Source: JAJCZZ01 sp964569085
GTDB lineage: Bacteria; Gemmatimonadota; Gemmatimonadetes; Longimicrobiales; Gaopeijiaceae
Assembly (NCBI GenBank): GCA_964569085.1
Contig: CAZMTA010000008.1
Span: 67,243-131,242 of the forward strand
Direction: 5' to 3'
Length of the DNA stretch: 64,000 bases
The position numbers and the translations under genes were made by a program. Every line of letters begins with the position of its first letter. The stretch's first letter is position 1. The notes under the pieces are model-generated. The model was not told where the DNA came from, made no database searches, and saw only the letters and a program-made list of their open reading frames with translations. Shown one piece after another: positions 48,834 through 57,490 of this stretch.

Positions 48834-51800
48834 CTATTCCTCCGCCTCGAAGCGCCGGGCCGCCCGCAGGCGGGCGTGGGCCTCCCCGCCCGCGTTGAGG
48901 GCCTCCGCGCTCCACGCCGCCAGCGGCGAGTCGGTCTTCCCCCAGTCGTTCCGCCGGGCCCGGCAGACCTCCGCCCAGTCGCACCAGGCGCAGTCCGAGT
49001 CGTCGTCGGTGGGCACGAAGCGGCCCTCGGCCACGCCATCCAGGAGGAGCCCCAGGAGGCGGGGCGCCTCCTCGAAGGCCTCGCGCGGGAAGGGGAAGGC
49101 GGTGTTCTCGCCGCGGCGGGTGGGGTAGTGGTAGCCCGCGCTCACGGCCTCGCCGGGCAGCAGCCGGTCCACGGCGTGGAGGTAGACCGCGTGCTGGAGG
49201 CGCCGCCCGCCGTCGAAGGTTCCGTGCTCGGCGTTGAAGCGCCGGGGCCGCCCGGTCTTGTAGTCCACCACGTGGAGGCCGGCCAGGTCCTCGTCCACCC
49301 GGTCCACGGCGCCCCGGAGGCGCACCCCGCCGCCCTCGATCTCCAGGGGCAGGGGCTCCTCGCCGGCCAGGCCGAAGCCCAGCTCGAGCTTCACCCACGG
49401 GGCCCCCGTCTCCCGGACCATGCGCACGAAGGAGCGCACGTCCTCCTCGAGCCCGGTGCTCTCCCGGCGCGTCACGCCCTCGCCGGGCGAGGGGATCTCG
49501 GCCCGGGCCCGGGCCAGCCGCGAGCGCAGCACCTCCAGCGCCACCTCCTCCAGCGCCGGATCGTGGGGCTTCACGCCCCGCTCCCCCGCCAGGCGGAGCG
49601 TGCGCTCGAAGACCTCGTGGAGGAGCGAGCCCCGGGCCAGGGGGTCGAGCCAGCGGTCCGGGTCCAGCTCCAGGTCGTCGGGCGGGCGGACGCGGAGGAC
49701 GGTCTGGTAGAGGTAGCGGAGCGGGCAGGCGCCCAGGTTCTCCAGGCGGCTGGCCGAGAGCACCACCTCGGGGTTGCGCCGGGGGTCGAGCTCGTCGGGC
49801 CGGGGCGCCACCACGCCGTGGTGGGGGCCGGCCTCGCCGTGGCGCCGGGCCTCCCGGGCCGCGAGCCCCCGGTCGAGGCCGGGGAAGGCCGCGCGGACCG
49901 CGTCCTCACCGTCGGCCAGGACGCCGTCCCGGTCCAGCGCGGCCAGCCAAACGTCGTCGGCGTCCAGCGCCGGCGCGCCGCCCCGGGGGAGCGGGCAGGC
50001 CGCCGGCCCCAGGCGGACGTGGAGGTCCTCGAAGGAGAGGGAGGCGTCCCCCTCGGCCAGGCGCAGCGCCTGGAGGAGGAGGGGCGAGGGCTGGATGAGC
50101 CGCCCGTCCGCCGCGCTCCACGAGGCGTAGCTCAGGGTGAGCGTGCCCCGGAGGCGGGCCAGGAGGGCCGCCAGGCGGAAGGTGCGCTCCCGGAGGACGT
50201 CGGTGGAGGTGGGGAGGTCGCCGGGCAACACCCGGCGGTCCCGGTCCAGGAGCACCGGGTCCTGGCTCCCGCCGCCGGGCACCCGGTCCGCGTCGACGCC
50301 CACCAGGAAGACCGCCCGGCGGCCCGTGAAGCCGCCGTGCTCCAGGTCCGAGAGGTGGAGGTGGCCGCCCTCGGAGCGCCACGGCGCCCCCTGGTCGTCG
50401 GGGGCGGCCGCGCGCAGCCCCGGGGCGCGGACCCTCAGGTCCAGGTGGCTCCGGAGGATGGCCAGCGCCGCCTCGAAGCCGGTGCGGCGCCGCAGCGTGG
50501 CCTCGACCCGCTCCAGCACCTGGAGGATGCGCTCCCGGGCCGCCCGGTCCGCGCCGTCGCCGGCGGGGACGCGGCGCAGGAAGGCCACCAGCCCCGTGGC
50601 CAGCTCCGAGGGGGAGACGGGCCGCGCGCCCTCGCCCAGGCGGTCGGGCACCGAGGGCGTGGCCTTGAGCGCCGGGAAGAGGACGTTGCGCAGGGCGTGG
50701 AGCTCGTCCCGGGTGCGGGCCACGCGGCGCTGGAACTGGTCCTCGCTCTCGTGGCGCCCGGGCCGGAGGGCGTCCGCCGCGGCCAGGGCGCCGCGGATCT
50801 GGCGCCGGTAGCGGAGTCGCCCCCACCCGACGCGCAGCGAGCGGAAGCGCCGGGCCAGCGCCGCCGGCGCGTGGCGCCCCTTGGACGGGTGGGGCCGCAG
50901 GTCCCCCGCCTCCAGCAGGCGACGGATGGGCGCGGCCTGGAAGCCCTCGGCGATCCAGTCCAGGTAGGCCCGGGCCACCCGCCCCGGCCGGGTCCGCTCT
51001 ACCGGGAGGCCCACCGCGTAGGTCACGGGAATGCCCAGACGGCCCGCGAGGGCGTGGAGGGCGGAGCCGTAGGCCATGGGGTCGGGCGTGACGATCTCGA
51101 CCTCGTCCCACGCCAGGCCGCGCTCGCTCACGCGGCGGAGCACTTCCCGGAGCTCGTCGGTGACCGAGGCCGCGTGGAATAGGTCGAGGGAGACCGGGGC
51201 GCCGTCGGCCGGTCCGGCCATGGACCCGCCCGCGCNNNNNNNNNNNNNNNNNNNNNNNNNNNNNNNNNNNNNNNNNNNNNNNNNNNNNNNNNNNNNNNNN
51301 NNNNNNNNNNNNNNNNNNNNNNNNNNNNNNNNNNNAGGTCGAGGGAGACCGGGGCGCCGTCGGCCGGTCCGGCCATGGACCCGCCCGCGCCGTCCGCCCC
51401 CGCTGCCGCGCCGTCCCCCCCACCCTCCCGCACGAAGATCCGCGACAGCGACGAGCCCGCTCCGCCGGCGGACCAGAGGATCGACCCGGGCGCCTCGAGC
51501 CCGAGGACCGGGTCCGTCTCCAGCACCCCCGCGCCCAGGCGCCGGAGGGCCCCCACGACCTCGCCGGCCAGACCCCGGGTCCCCACCCCGGGCACCAGCG
51601 CCACCACCGTCCCGCCCAGGTGGCGCCGCACCGCCGCCGGGTCGCTCTCCAGCACCGAGCGCGCCTCCCGGAGGACGGTGGCGGTGTCGGCGCGCCGGCG
51701 CTCGGAGAGGAGCGCCTCGTAGCGCTCCAGGACCCGGGCCAGGAAGCGCCGCTTGTCCCGGTCGCGCATGGCGGAGCGCGCCACCTGCTCCGGCGTCACC

Positions 51801-52189
51801 CCCGCCAGGCGGAGGGCCTCCAGCGCCTGGTGCACCGCGTCCCGGAAGCCCACCCCCTCGGCCAGCTCCCGCAGGCGCGCCGGGGAGAACCCCCGGGACA
51901 GCGCGCCGTCCAGCGCCTCGTCGGCCAGGGCCTGGCGGTCGAAGGGGTCGAGGGTGCGCAGCCCCTGCCCCTCCAGCGCGCCCCTGGCCACCCGGAGCGC
52001 CAGGGGGCGGACCGTCGTGACCTCGAAGCCCACCCAGCCCTCGCCTTCCAGCGCCAGGCGCCGGAGGAGCTCGCGGCCGGCCCCGAAGGTGGGAGCCACC
52101 AGGAGCTTCCGCTGGAGGGGGTACTCCTTGGCCAGGCGGGCCAGGGAGCGGAGGAGGCGGGGGGAGGCGGGGGCGTCCGGGGAGGGCAT
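48834..52189 (-). CDS. AddB-type Fe-S PD-(D/E)XK nuclease, split by a false gap
   Basis: This is the probable AddB partner of the AddA-type helicase at 35.7-39.4 kb. It runs from ATG 52189 to the stop at 48834 but is interrupted by 100 N plus a duplicated 55 bp. Removing these 155 bases leaves 3201 nt, exactly 1067 codons, with continuous sequence across the join (GGSMAGPADGAPVSLD-LFHAASV). The C-terminal nuclease core is LRGAVDRVDEDLAGLHVVDYKTGRP. The Fe-S cysteines are one in NLGACPLRYLYQ and three in DCAWCDWAEVC, the AddB-type arrangement. The N-terminal half is a degenerate helicase-like domain. A TATGTT hexamer ends six bases before the ATG. Confidence 0.85.
51236..51335. other. False assembly gap (100 N) between 55-bp duplicates
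   Basis: Bases 51181-51235 and 51336-51390 are identical over 55 bp. This is what results when two contigs that overlap by 55 bp are joined with a fixed 100 N instead of being merged. The interrupted gene becomes intact when one copy and the Ns are removed. Confidence 0.92.
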
Positions 52190-52195
52190 GGGCGG

Positions 52196-52201
52196 AACAT
52201 A
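52196..52201 (-). promoter_or_regulatory. -10-like TATGTT, six bases before the AddB-like ATG
   Basis: Minus-strand TATGTT, then CCGCCC, then ATG 52189. The layout suggests a leaderless mRNA, as in three other genes here. Confidence 0.45.
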
Positions 52202-52281
52202 GACGCCTCGGCGGGAGGACGGGAGGCCGGGCCCGGGAGGGCCGCGCGGACCCGCCCGCCCTCGCCGGGAGATGCGTCCCC

Positions 52282-53802
52282 TCAGACCTCCATGATGAGC
52301 CGTACGTCGGGGTCCAGCTCCTCCTCCTGACCGGGCCGGCGCGTCGCGGCCGAGACCCCGAGGAAGACCGCCAGCGACAGCACCAGCGAGACCGCCGACG
52401 CCGTCACGCCCGCCGGGAAGGACCACACGCCCAGGAAGGAGAGGGTCTCCAGCGCCAGCGTCAGGACGAGACCCGTGGCCAGGGATGCCACCGCCCCGGC
52501 GCGCGTGGCTCCGGGCCAGTTGAGGCCCACGGCCAGGGAGGGCACCAGCGTCGAGGCGAAGAGCCCGAAGCCGAAGATCCCCAGGAAGGCCACCAGCGCC
52601 CCGGAGAGCTGGGCCGTGAGCGCCGCCGCCGCCGAGATGAGGAGGGTGGCCAGGCGCCCCCAGAGGAGCTCGTCGTCGACGCGCCGCCCGAAGGCCACCG
52701 GGAGGTCGTGGGTGAGGGCCGCCGCCCCGATGCTCAGGAAGGAGTTCACCGTGCTCATGATGGCCGCCGCCACGCTGCTGAAGACCACGCCGGCCAGCAC
52801 CACGGGCGTGTAGCCCAGGAGGAAGCGGGGGGTGGCCTCGTCGGGGTTGGCCAGCGGGGCCACCGCGCCCCCGGCCACCAGCGCCTTCACCGCCACGCCC
52901 ACGCCGAAGAAGAGGAGGGTGGCCAGGATCATGGCCCCGGTCACCAGGAGGGGATACCACTTGAGCCGCGTGGGATCGCGGAGCATGTAGAACTTGTGCA
53001 CCACGTGGGGCTGGCCCAGCGCCCCGACGCCGAAGACGAAGAAGAAGGAGATGGCGGCCAGCGGCGTCAGGTGCCCCCACGGCGAGAGGAAGCCCGGGTC
53101 CTCGGCGAGGATGGTCCGGCTGATCCCGCCCATGCCGCCCCCGGCGTCCAGGACGAAGAGGAAGACCAGGACCGAGGCGAGGCCCATGAGCGAGCCCTGG
53201 AAGACGTCGGCGTAGATCCCGGCCAGGATGCCGCCGGAGACCGAGTACCCCACCACGACGGCCGTCCCCAGCCAGATCCCGGGCCCCGTCCCGATGCCGA
53301 AGAGGGCGTCCAGCACGATCCCCAGCGCCAGGACGTTGGTGGCCATGTAGCCGACCACGCCCACCAGGATCGAGAGCCCCGCCAGCCCCTGGGCCGCCGG
53401 GGAGCGGAAGCGCAGGGCGATGGCGTCGGGGAGCGTCAGCACGTCCCGGACCTCGGCCAGGAGGCGGAGCCGCTTGGCCAGCACCCACGCCGAGAGGGCG
53501 TTGGTGAGCGAGGCGGGCAGCACGATGAGCACCGCGCCGAGCCCCACCGAGTACACGAGCCCGGGCCCGCCGATGAAGGCGAAGCCCGAGAGGGTGGCGC
53601 TCATGGCGGCCAGCGTGAGCGCCAGGAGCCCGATCCCCTTCCCCGCCACGAAGAAGTCCTCGCGGGTGCGGGTGCGCCGGGTGGCCCAGATCCCGATGGC
53701 CGTGACCACCACGAAGTAGGCCGCGCCGATGGCCACCACCTCGGGCCGCGCGACGCTGGGGAGCGGCGTCGCCTGGAGGGCGGCCAGGAGCGGGACGCTC
53801 AC
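52282..53802 (-). CDS. Sodium:solute symporter (SSS family)
   Basis: This 506-residue transporter has about 13 transmembrane helices. The SSS signature appears in DFFVAGKGIGLLALTLAAMSATLSGFAFIGGPGLVYSVG, with the later family landmarks GYSVSGGILAGIYADVFQG and FSSVAAAIMSTVNSFLSIGAAALTHDL. It couples Na+ influx to uptake of an unknown solute; the sequence resembles the proline/pantothenate-type branch more than the symporter at 15.2 kb. The start ATG overlaps the stop of an upstream small membrane protein gene (ATGA), forming the end of a three-gene, fully overlapping operon. Confidence 0.9.
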   Translation of the reverse strand: MSVPLLAALQATPLPSVARPEVVAIGAAYFVVVTAIGIWATRRTRTREDFFVAGKGIGLLALTLAAMSATLSGFAFIGGPGLVYSVGLGAVLIVLPASLTNALSAWVLAKRLRLLAEVRDVLTLPDAIALRFRSPAAQGLAGLSILVGVVGYMATNVLALGIVLDALFGIGTGPGIWLGTAVVVGYSVSGGILAGIYADVFQGSLMGLASVLVFLFVLDAGGGMGGISRTILAEDPGFLSPWGHLTPLAAISFFFVFGVGALGQPHVVHKFYMLRDPTRLKWYPLLVTGAMILATLLFFGVGVAVKALVAGGAVAPLANPDEATPRFLLGYTPVVLAGVVFSSVAAAIMSTVNSFLSIGAAALTHDLPVAFGRRVDDELLWGRLATLLISAAAALTAQLSGALVAFLGIFGFGLFASTLVPSLAVGLNWPGATRAGAVASLATGLVLTLALETLSFLGVWSFPAGVTASAVSLVLSLAVFLGVSAATRRPGQEEELDPDVRLIMEV

Positions 53803-54251
53803 GCCCCGCCCTCCTCCGCGCGCCGCGCCGCCGCCGCCCGGCGCACCCGCTCCAGGTCCTCGGGGCGGAGGGTCGACCGCTCGAAGGTGAGGGCGTACGC
53901 CAGCGGCACGATCAGCGCGGGCACCAGCCCCACGCCGTACAGCAGGAAGGCGGCCCGGGGCGGCAGGCCCAGCACGAGCGTGGGGTCCGCCGGGTCCGTG
54001 GCGGGCGCCAGCACCAGCGCGGCGAGCCCCGCGCCCACCACCAGCCCCACCGTGAGGACCGGGATCCAGAAGGCGCCCAGGCGCCCGTCCCGCTGGACGG
54101 CCAGGGCCAGGACGGAGGCGAGGACGCCCCCGGTGCCCCCGGCCAGGAGGACCGGCGCCACGAGGGGCGGGGCGGCCGGCAGGAAGGCCAGGGCGTAGGC
54201 GGTGGCCACGGCCAGGGTGGAGGCCGTGAGGGCCCCGAGCGGGCCCCTCAC
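53799..54251 (-). CDS. Four-helix membrane protein coupled to the symporter
   Basis: This 150-residue protein has four hydrophobic helices (STLAVATAYALAFLPAAPPLVAPVLL, VLASVLALAV, FWIPVLTVGLVVGAGLAALVLAP and AAFLLYGVGLVPALIVPLAYALTF) and a charged cytoplasmic tail (EDLERVRRAAAARRAEEGGA). No family is recognised. It is coupled at both ends: its GTG start overlaps the upstream small gene (GTGA) and its stop overlaps the symporter start (ATGA). By position it may be an accessory subunit of the symporter, like the small proteins that accompany some SSS transporters. That role is inferred only from operon structure. Confidence 0.65.
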   Translation of the reverse strand: MRGPLGALTASTLAVATAYALAFLPAAPPLVAPVLLAGGTGGVLASVLALAVQRDGRLGAFWIPVLTVGLVVGAGLAALVLAPATDPADPTLVLGLPPRAAFLLYGVGLVPALIVPLAYALTFERSTLRPEDLERVRRAAAARRAEEGGA

Positions 54252-54409
54252 GGCAGGAGCCGTCGCGCGATCTCCCGGGAGACGTAGAGGCCCACGCCCG
54301 TGCCCACGACGCTCACCAGGAACGCCACGAACAGGGACACCCAGGCCCCGACGATCCAGCCGAGCCAGCCGCCCACCATCATCAGGAGGAGGTCGAGAAT
54401 CCGTTGCAT
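54248..54409 (-). CDS. 53-residue membrane protein, first gene of the symporter operon
   Basis: This very small gene encodes MQRILDLLLMM, then a glycine-rich double helix (VGGWLGWIVGAWVSLFVAFLVSVVGTGVGLYVS) and a basic tail (REIARRLLP). The GxxxG-like spacing recalls the glycine-zipper GlsB/YeaQ type of small membrane proteins, but the match is by eye. Its TGA overlaps the GTG of the next gene (GTGA). A TAGATT box lies 47 bp upstream of the ATG on the minus strand, consistent with this being the first gene of the operon. It is short and would easily be missed by automated annotation. Confidence 0.65.
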   Translation of the reverse strand: MQRILDLLLMMVGGWLGWIVGAWVSLFVAFLVSVVGTGVGLYVSREIARRLLP

Positions 54410-54456
54410 GGTCGCGGGGTCCCCGGGGTCGGAAGGAGGGGCGATGGGACGCCGCC

Positions 54457-54462
54457 AATCTA
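54457..54462 (-). promoter_or_regulatory. TAGATT -10-like box of the symporter operon
   Basis: Minus-strand TAGATT, identical to the box before hldD, ends 47 bp before ATG 54409. Confidence 0.45.
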
Positions 54463-54564
54463 GTCGGCCCCGGGGCGCGCCGCAGGCCGTGGAGGCGGGG
54501 GGGCCCGACGCCCGCCCACCGGGCGCCGGGCGCAGGGGCGTGGCACGCGGGCAAGCCGGGCTGG

Positions 54565-54570
54565 TAGGTT
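54565..54570 (+). promoter_or_regulatory. TAGGTT -10-like box for the glycosyltransferase gene
   Basis: TAGGTT ends 69 bp before ATG 54640, with a TAnnTT shape like other boxes in the window. Confidence 0.4.
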
Positions 54571-54639
54571 CCCGGACGTCCGAATCCGCCGCCGCACCCA
54601 GAGGGGAGCACGCGTGCCATCCGAAATCCGGCGAGGGCC

Positions 54640-55674
54640 ATGAAGGCGCCCCAGGTCTCCATCTGCGTCCCCACCTGGCAGGGGCGCCGCTGGATCCGTG
54701 AAGCGCTGGAGTCGGCGCTGGCCCAGGAGCACGACTCCTTCGAGGTGGTCGTGTCCGACGACGGCTCCGACGACGGCACGAGGGAGATCGTGGCCGGCTT
54801 CGACGACCCCCGCCTCCGCCTCTCGGTGAACGAGCGGCGCCTGGGCATGCCCGGCAACTGGAACCGGAGCATCCACCTGGCCCGGGGCCGCTTCATCAAG
54901 CCCCTCCAGCAGGACGACCTCCTGGAGCCGGACTGCATCGCCACGCTGGCCGCGGCGCTGGAGGCGGCGCCCGAGGCCGCCTTCGCCTTCTCCCCTCGGC
55001 ACGTCCTGCTGGAGGACCCCTCGGATCCGTGGGCGCAGGAATGGATGGCGTGGAACGCGGACCTCCAGAAGGACCTGGGGCCGGTGCGGGCCGTCGAGCC
55101 CGGCTCGCTCTTCTTCGAGGCCGCGCGCCGTGAGGAGTTCGGGCCCAACTGGGTGGGCGAGCCCTCGGTGGTCATGATCCGCCGCGCCGCCCTGGAGCGG
55201 ACGGGGCTCTTCAACGAGCGACTGGCCCAGATCGCCGACCTGGAGATGTGGCTCCGCCTGGCCTTCTTCGGGGACATGGCCTTCGTGCCCCGCCCGCTGG
55301 CGACCTTCCGCGTCCACTCGGCCTCGGCCACGCGGCGCCTCGAGAGGGCGGGGCGGGTCCCGGTGGAACGGCTCTGGCTCGTGGAGGGGCTCCTCCAGCA
55401 CGACGAGATCGCCGCGGCCATCGGGCGCTCCATGCGCGGCTGGGTGGCGTGGACGCTCGTCCAGCGGCAGGTGCCGGCGCTCCTCCGCGGCGAGCCGCCG
55501 GGGCGCCGGCGGAGGCTGGCGGGCCTCGCCCGGGAGCTGAGGGCCTGGGCCCTCTTCCTGCTCCGCCGCCCCCGCCCCCGGCTCCACGCCGAGCTCGCGC
55601 CGGTGGGGGCCGGGGGGGCTGCCGGCTCCGGGGCTAGTCCCGGTTCCCCGGATCTCTCTCCGGACTCGGACTAG
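54640..55674 (+). CDS. Glycosyltransferase family 2
   Basis: This 344-residue GT-A-fold enzyme starts with the family signature VSICVPTWQGRRWIREALESALAQEHDSFEVVVSDDGSDDGT, in which the acidic residues bind the nucleotide sugar. A DxD-like QQDDLLEPDC motif follows near residue 90, and the acceptor-side motif is QIADLEMWLRLAFFGDMAFVPRPLATFRVHSAS. The C-terminal 90 residues are basic and disordered. It probably adds a sugar to a surface glycan. Its end overlaps the convergent glycosyltransferase-like gene by 41 bp. Confidence 0.9.
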   Translation: MKAPQVSICVPTWQGRRWIREALESALAQEHDSFEVVVSDDGSDDGTREIVAGFDDPRLRLSVNERRLGMPGNWNRSIHLARGRFIKPLQQDDLLEPDCIATLAAALEAAPEAAFAFSPRHVLLEDPSDPWAQEWMAWNADLQKDLGPVRAVEPGSLFFEAARREEFGPNWVGEPSVVMIRRAALERTGLFNERLAQIADLEMWLRLAFFGDMAFVPRPLATFRVHSASATRRLERAGRVPVERLWLVEGLLQHDEIAAAIGRSMRGWVAWTLVQRQVPALLRGEPPGRRRRLAGLARELRAWALFLLRRPRPRLHAELAPVGAGGAAGSGASPGSPDLSPDSD

Positions 55675-56461
55675 ACGCAGCCTTCGACGCCTCGGCCAGG
55701 CGCGCCATGCGCCTCCGGAAGCGGGCCTCGTCCTCGGCGTAGTCCCGCTGGCCCCGCTCGTACGTCTCGTCCCACGCCAGGGCGTCCCGACCGAGGACGG
55801 CGGGGTGGAGGTGACGCACGACGGAGCGGTATGCCCTCGCCAGGGCCCCGCGCCGGGCCGCGGCGGCGTACTGCTCGCTCTCGCAGAAGTTGTGGCGGTA
55901 GCCGGAGTGGAAGGCGTTGCCCGGCTCGTCGAACACGAGCCACTCCAGCGCCTCGCGCCGGACCACGGCCTGGGTGCCCTCGGGGTTGTGGAGGTCGTTC
56001 ACCACCACGACGTCGGGCCCCCCGGCCATCACGGCCAGCGCCTCCCCCAGCCACCCGGCCTCGTGGCGCACGTCGTCGGAGCCGAAGAAGATCGTGCGCT
56101 CGTCGTCCAGGCACCGGACGAGCTTGTTCATGCGCGTGACGTAGCGCTTGTCCGGATCGTCGGAGTCGTCCAGGCACCACTCGCCCAGCTCCTCCAGGAT
56201 CCCGAGCGTCTCGGCGTCCGAGGTACAGAAGCGGAGCACGTGGGGCTCGGGGGTGGCGGCGTGGACGTTGGCCACCAGCTCCCGGATCCGCCCGGGGCGC
56301 GCCAGCGTCGGGACGAGGATGGCCGTGGGCAGGAGCGCCTCCACGGCCTCGCGGCTGGCGGCGACCCGCGGGCGGGGGAGCCGCATGCGCAGGTAGTCCC
56401 ACTTCTGGCGGAGCCGGCGGCGGATCTCGGACCACACGCTCGGACCCTCCTGCTGGCTCAT
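55634..56461 (-). CDS. Glycosyltransferase-like protein (GT-A fold)
   Basis: This 275-residue protein contains AILVPTLARPGRIRELVANVHAATPEPHVLRFCTSDAET near the N-terminus, then TRMNKLVRCLDDERTIFFGSDDVRHEAGWLGEAL, where GSDDV is a probable DxD-like nucleotide-sugar/metal site. The later DEPGNAFHSGYRHNFCESEQY and DETYERGQRDYAEDEARF segments resemble uncharacterised GT2-like enzymes acting on cell-surface glycans. The ATG at 56461 (MSQQEGPSVWSEIRR) is preferred to the upstream one; a TACCTT box lies 50 bp further upstream. It converges with the GT2 gene and overlaps it by 41 bp, so the two are probably made from separate promoters. Confidence 0.78.
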   Translation of the reverse strand: MSQQEGPSVWSEIRRRLRQKWDYLRMRLPRPRVAASREAVEALLPTAILVPTLARPGRIRELVANVHAATPEPHVLRFCTSDAETLGILEELGEWCLDDSDDPDKRYVTRMNKLVRCLDDERTIFFGSDDVRHEAGWLGEALAVMAGGPDVVVVNDLHNPEGTQAVVRREALEWLVFDEPGNAFHSGYRHNFCESEQYAAAARRGALARAYRSVVRHLHPAVLGRDALAWDETYERGQRDYAEDEARFRRRMARLAEASKAASSPSPERDPGNRD

Positions 56462-56511
56462 GGACGCTTCCCTCACGGACTCCGGCGGCGACGGCGACGC
56501 GGACGGGAGGG

Positions 56512-56517
56512 AAGGTA
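56512..56517 (-). promoter_or_regulatory. TACCTT -10-like box
   Basis: Minus-strand TACCTT ends 50 bp before ATG 56461. Confidence 0.4.
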
Positions 56518-56565
56518 GCGCCCGGGGGCCTGGACGCATGCGCTTTGCGTCGCCAAGTTCTCCGC

Positions 56566-57468
56566 ATGCCAATCTCCCCGCCGCCCCGCCGCCTCTGGGC
56601 CCCCGCCCTCCTCACGCTCCTCGCCCTGGCCCTCCTGGGGCTGGTGGCGTTCTGGAAGCACGTGGCCGACCACGGCGGCCAGGGCTACGCCGAGCCGTTC
56701 CGCATCGCCGGGAACCTCTACTACGTCGGCGCCGACGACGCCGCCTCGTTCCTCCTCACCGGCCCCGAGGGGCACGTGCTCCTCGACGGCGGCTATCCCG
56801 GCACCGCCGACATGATCGAGGCCAGCATCCGGGAGCTGGGGTTCGACCCGGCGGACGTCCGCATCCTCCTGAACACCCACTTCCACCTGGACCACGCCGG
56901 GGGGCTGGCGGGGCTCCAGGAGGCGACCGGGGCCGAGCTCCGCATCAGCGAGCCCGAGGCCGACGCGGTGGCCACCGGCGGCGACGAGCCGGGCATGGGC
57001 GCCCTCCGCGCCCTGGTCTGGGCCGGCCCGGCCCGCTACCCCCGCCCCCGGGTGGACCGGCGGTTCCAGGACGGCGACACGGTCCGCCTGGGCCCCCTCG
57101 AGCTCACCGCCCACCTGACCCCCGGCCACACCCCGGGCTGCACCACCTGGACCTTCCCGGTGCGCGCCGGGGACCGGGAGCTCCTCGCGGGCCTGGCGTG
57201 CGGCGTGGGCTTCCCCACCCGGGTGCCCGTCCTGGGCCTCGGCGGCTACCCCGGCTACGAAGCGGACTACGCGCGCAGCCTCGAGACGTGGCGGAGCCTC
57301 CCGGTGGACGTCTTCCTGGCCCCCCACGCCCGCACCTTCGGCCGGTACCGGAAGTACCGGGAGAGCCTGGAGGCGGAGGACCCGGTGGCCCCCTGGGTGG
57401 ACCCGGAGGGGTGGCGGGCCTTCGTGGAGGCGATGGCGGCGCGGTTCGAGGGGGCTCACCGGAGCTGA
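56566..57468 (+). CDS. Subclass B3-like metallo-beta-lactamase-fold hydrolase
   Basis: This 300-residue protein has an N-terminal membrane or signal segment (LWAPALLTLLALALLGLVAFW). The metal motif LLNTHFHLDHAGGLAGLQEATGAEL closely follows the B3 metallo-beta-lactamase pattern HxHxDHxGG, with GHTPGCTTWTF and a final APHARTFG supplying the remaining His ligands. SFLLTGPEGHVLLDGG is the usual first strand. True B3 enzymes such as L1 and GOB hydrolyse carbapenems, but many environmental relatives are not resistance enzymes, so activity on antibiotics cannot be assumed. ATG 56566 is used; TTG 56545 is an alternative. Confidence 0.85.
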   Translation: MPISPPPRRLWAPALLTLLALALLGLVAFWKHVADHGGQGYAEPFRIAGNLYYVGADDAASFLLTGPEGHVLLDGGYPGTADMIEASIRELGFDPADVRILLNTHFHLDHAGGLAGLQEATGAELRISEPEADAVATGGDEPGMGALRALVWAGPARYPRPRVDRRFQDGDTVRLGPLELTAHLTPGHTPGCTTWTFPVRAGDRELLAGLACGVGFPTRVPVLGLGGYPGYEADYARSLETWRSLPVDVFLAPHARTFGRYRKYRESLEAEDPVAPWVDPEGWRAFVEAMAARFEGAHRS

Positions 57469-57490
57469 CCGGCGCGTCCCCGGTCCCGCC

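Noticed and set aside
48834..52189. AddB-like gene as two separate or broken genes
   Set aside because: The break coincides with a 100-N gap flanked by a 55-bp duplicate; removal restores a full frame.
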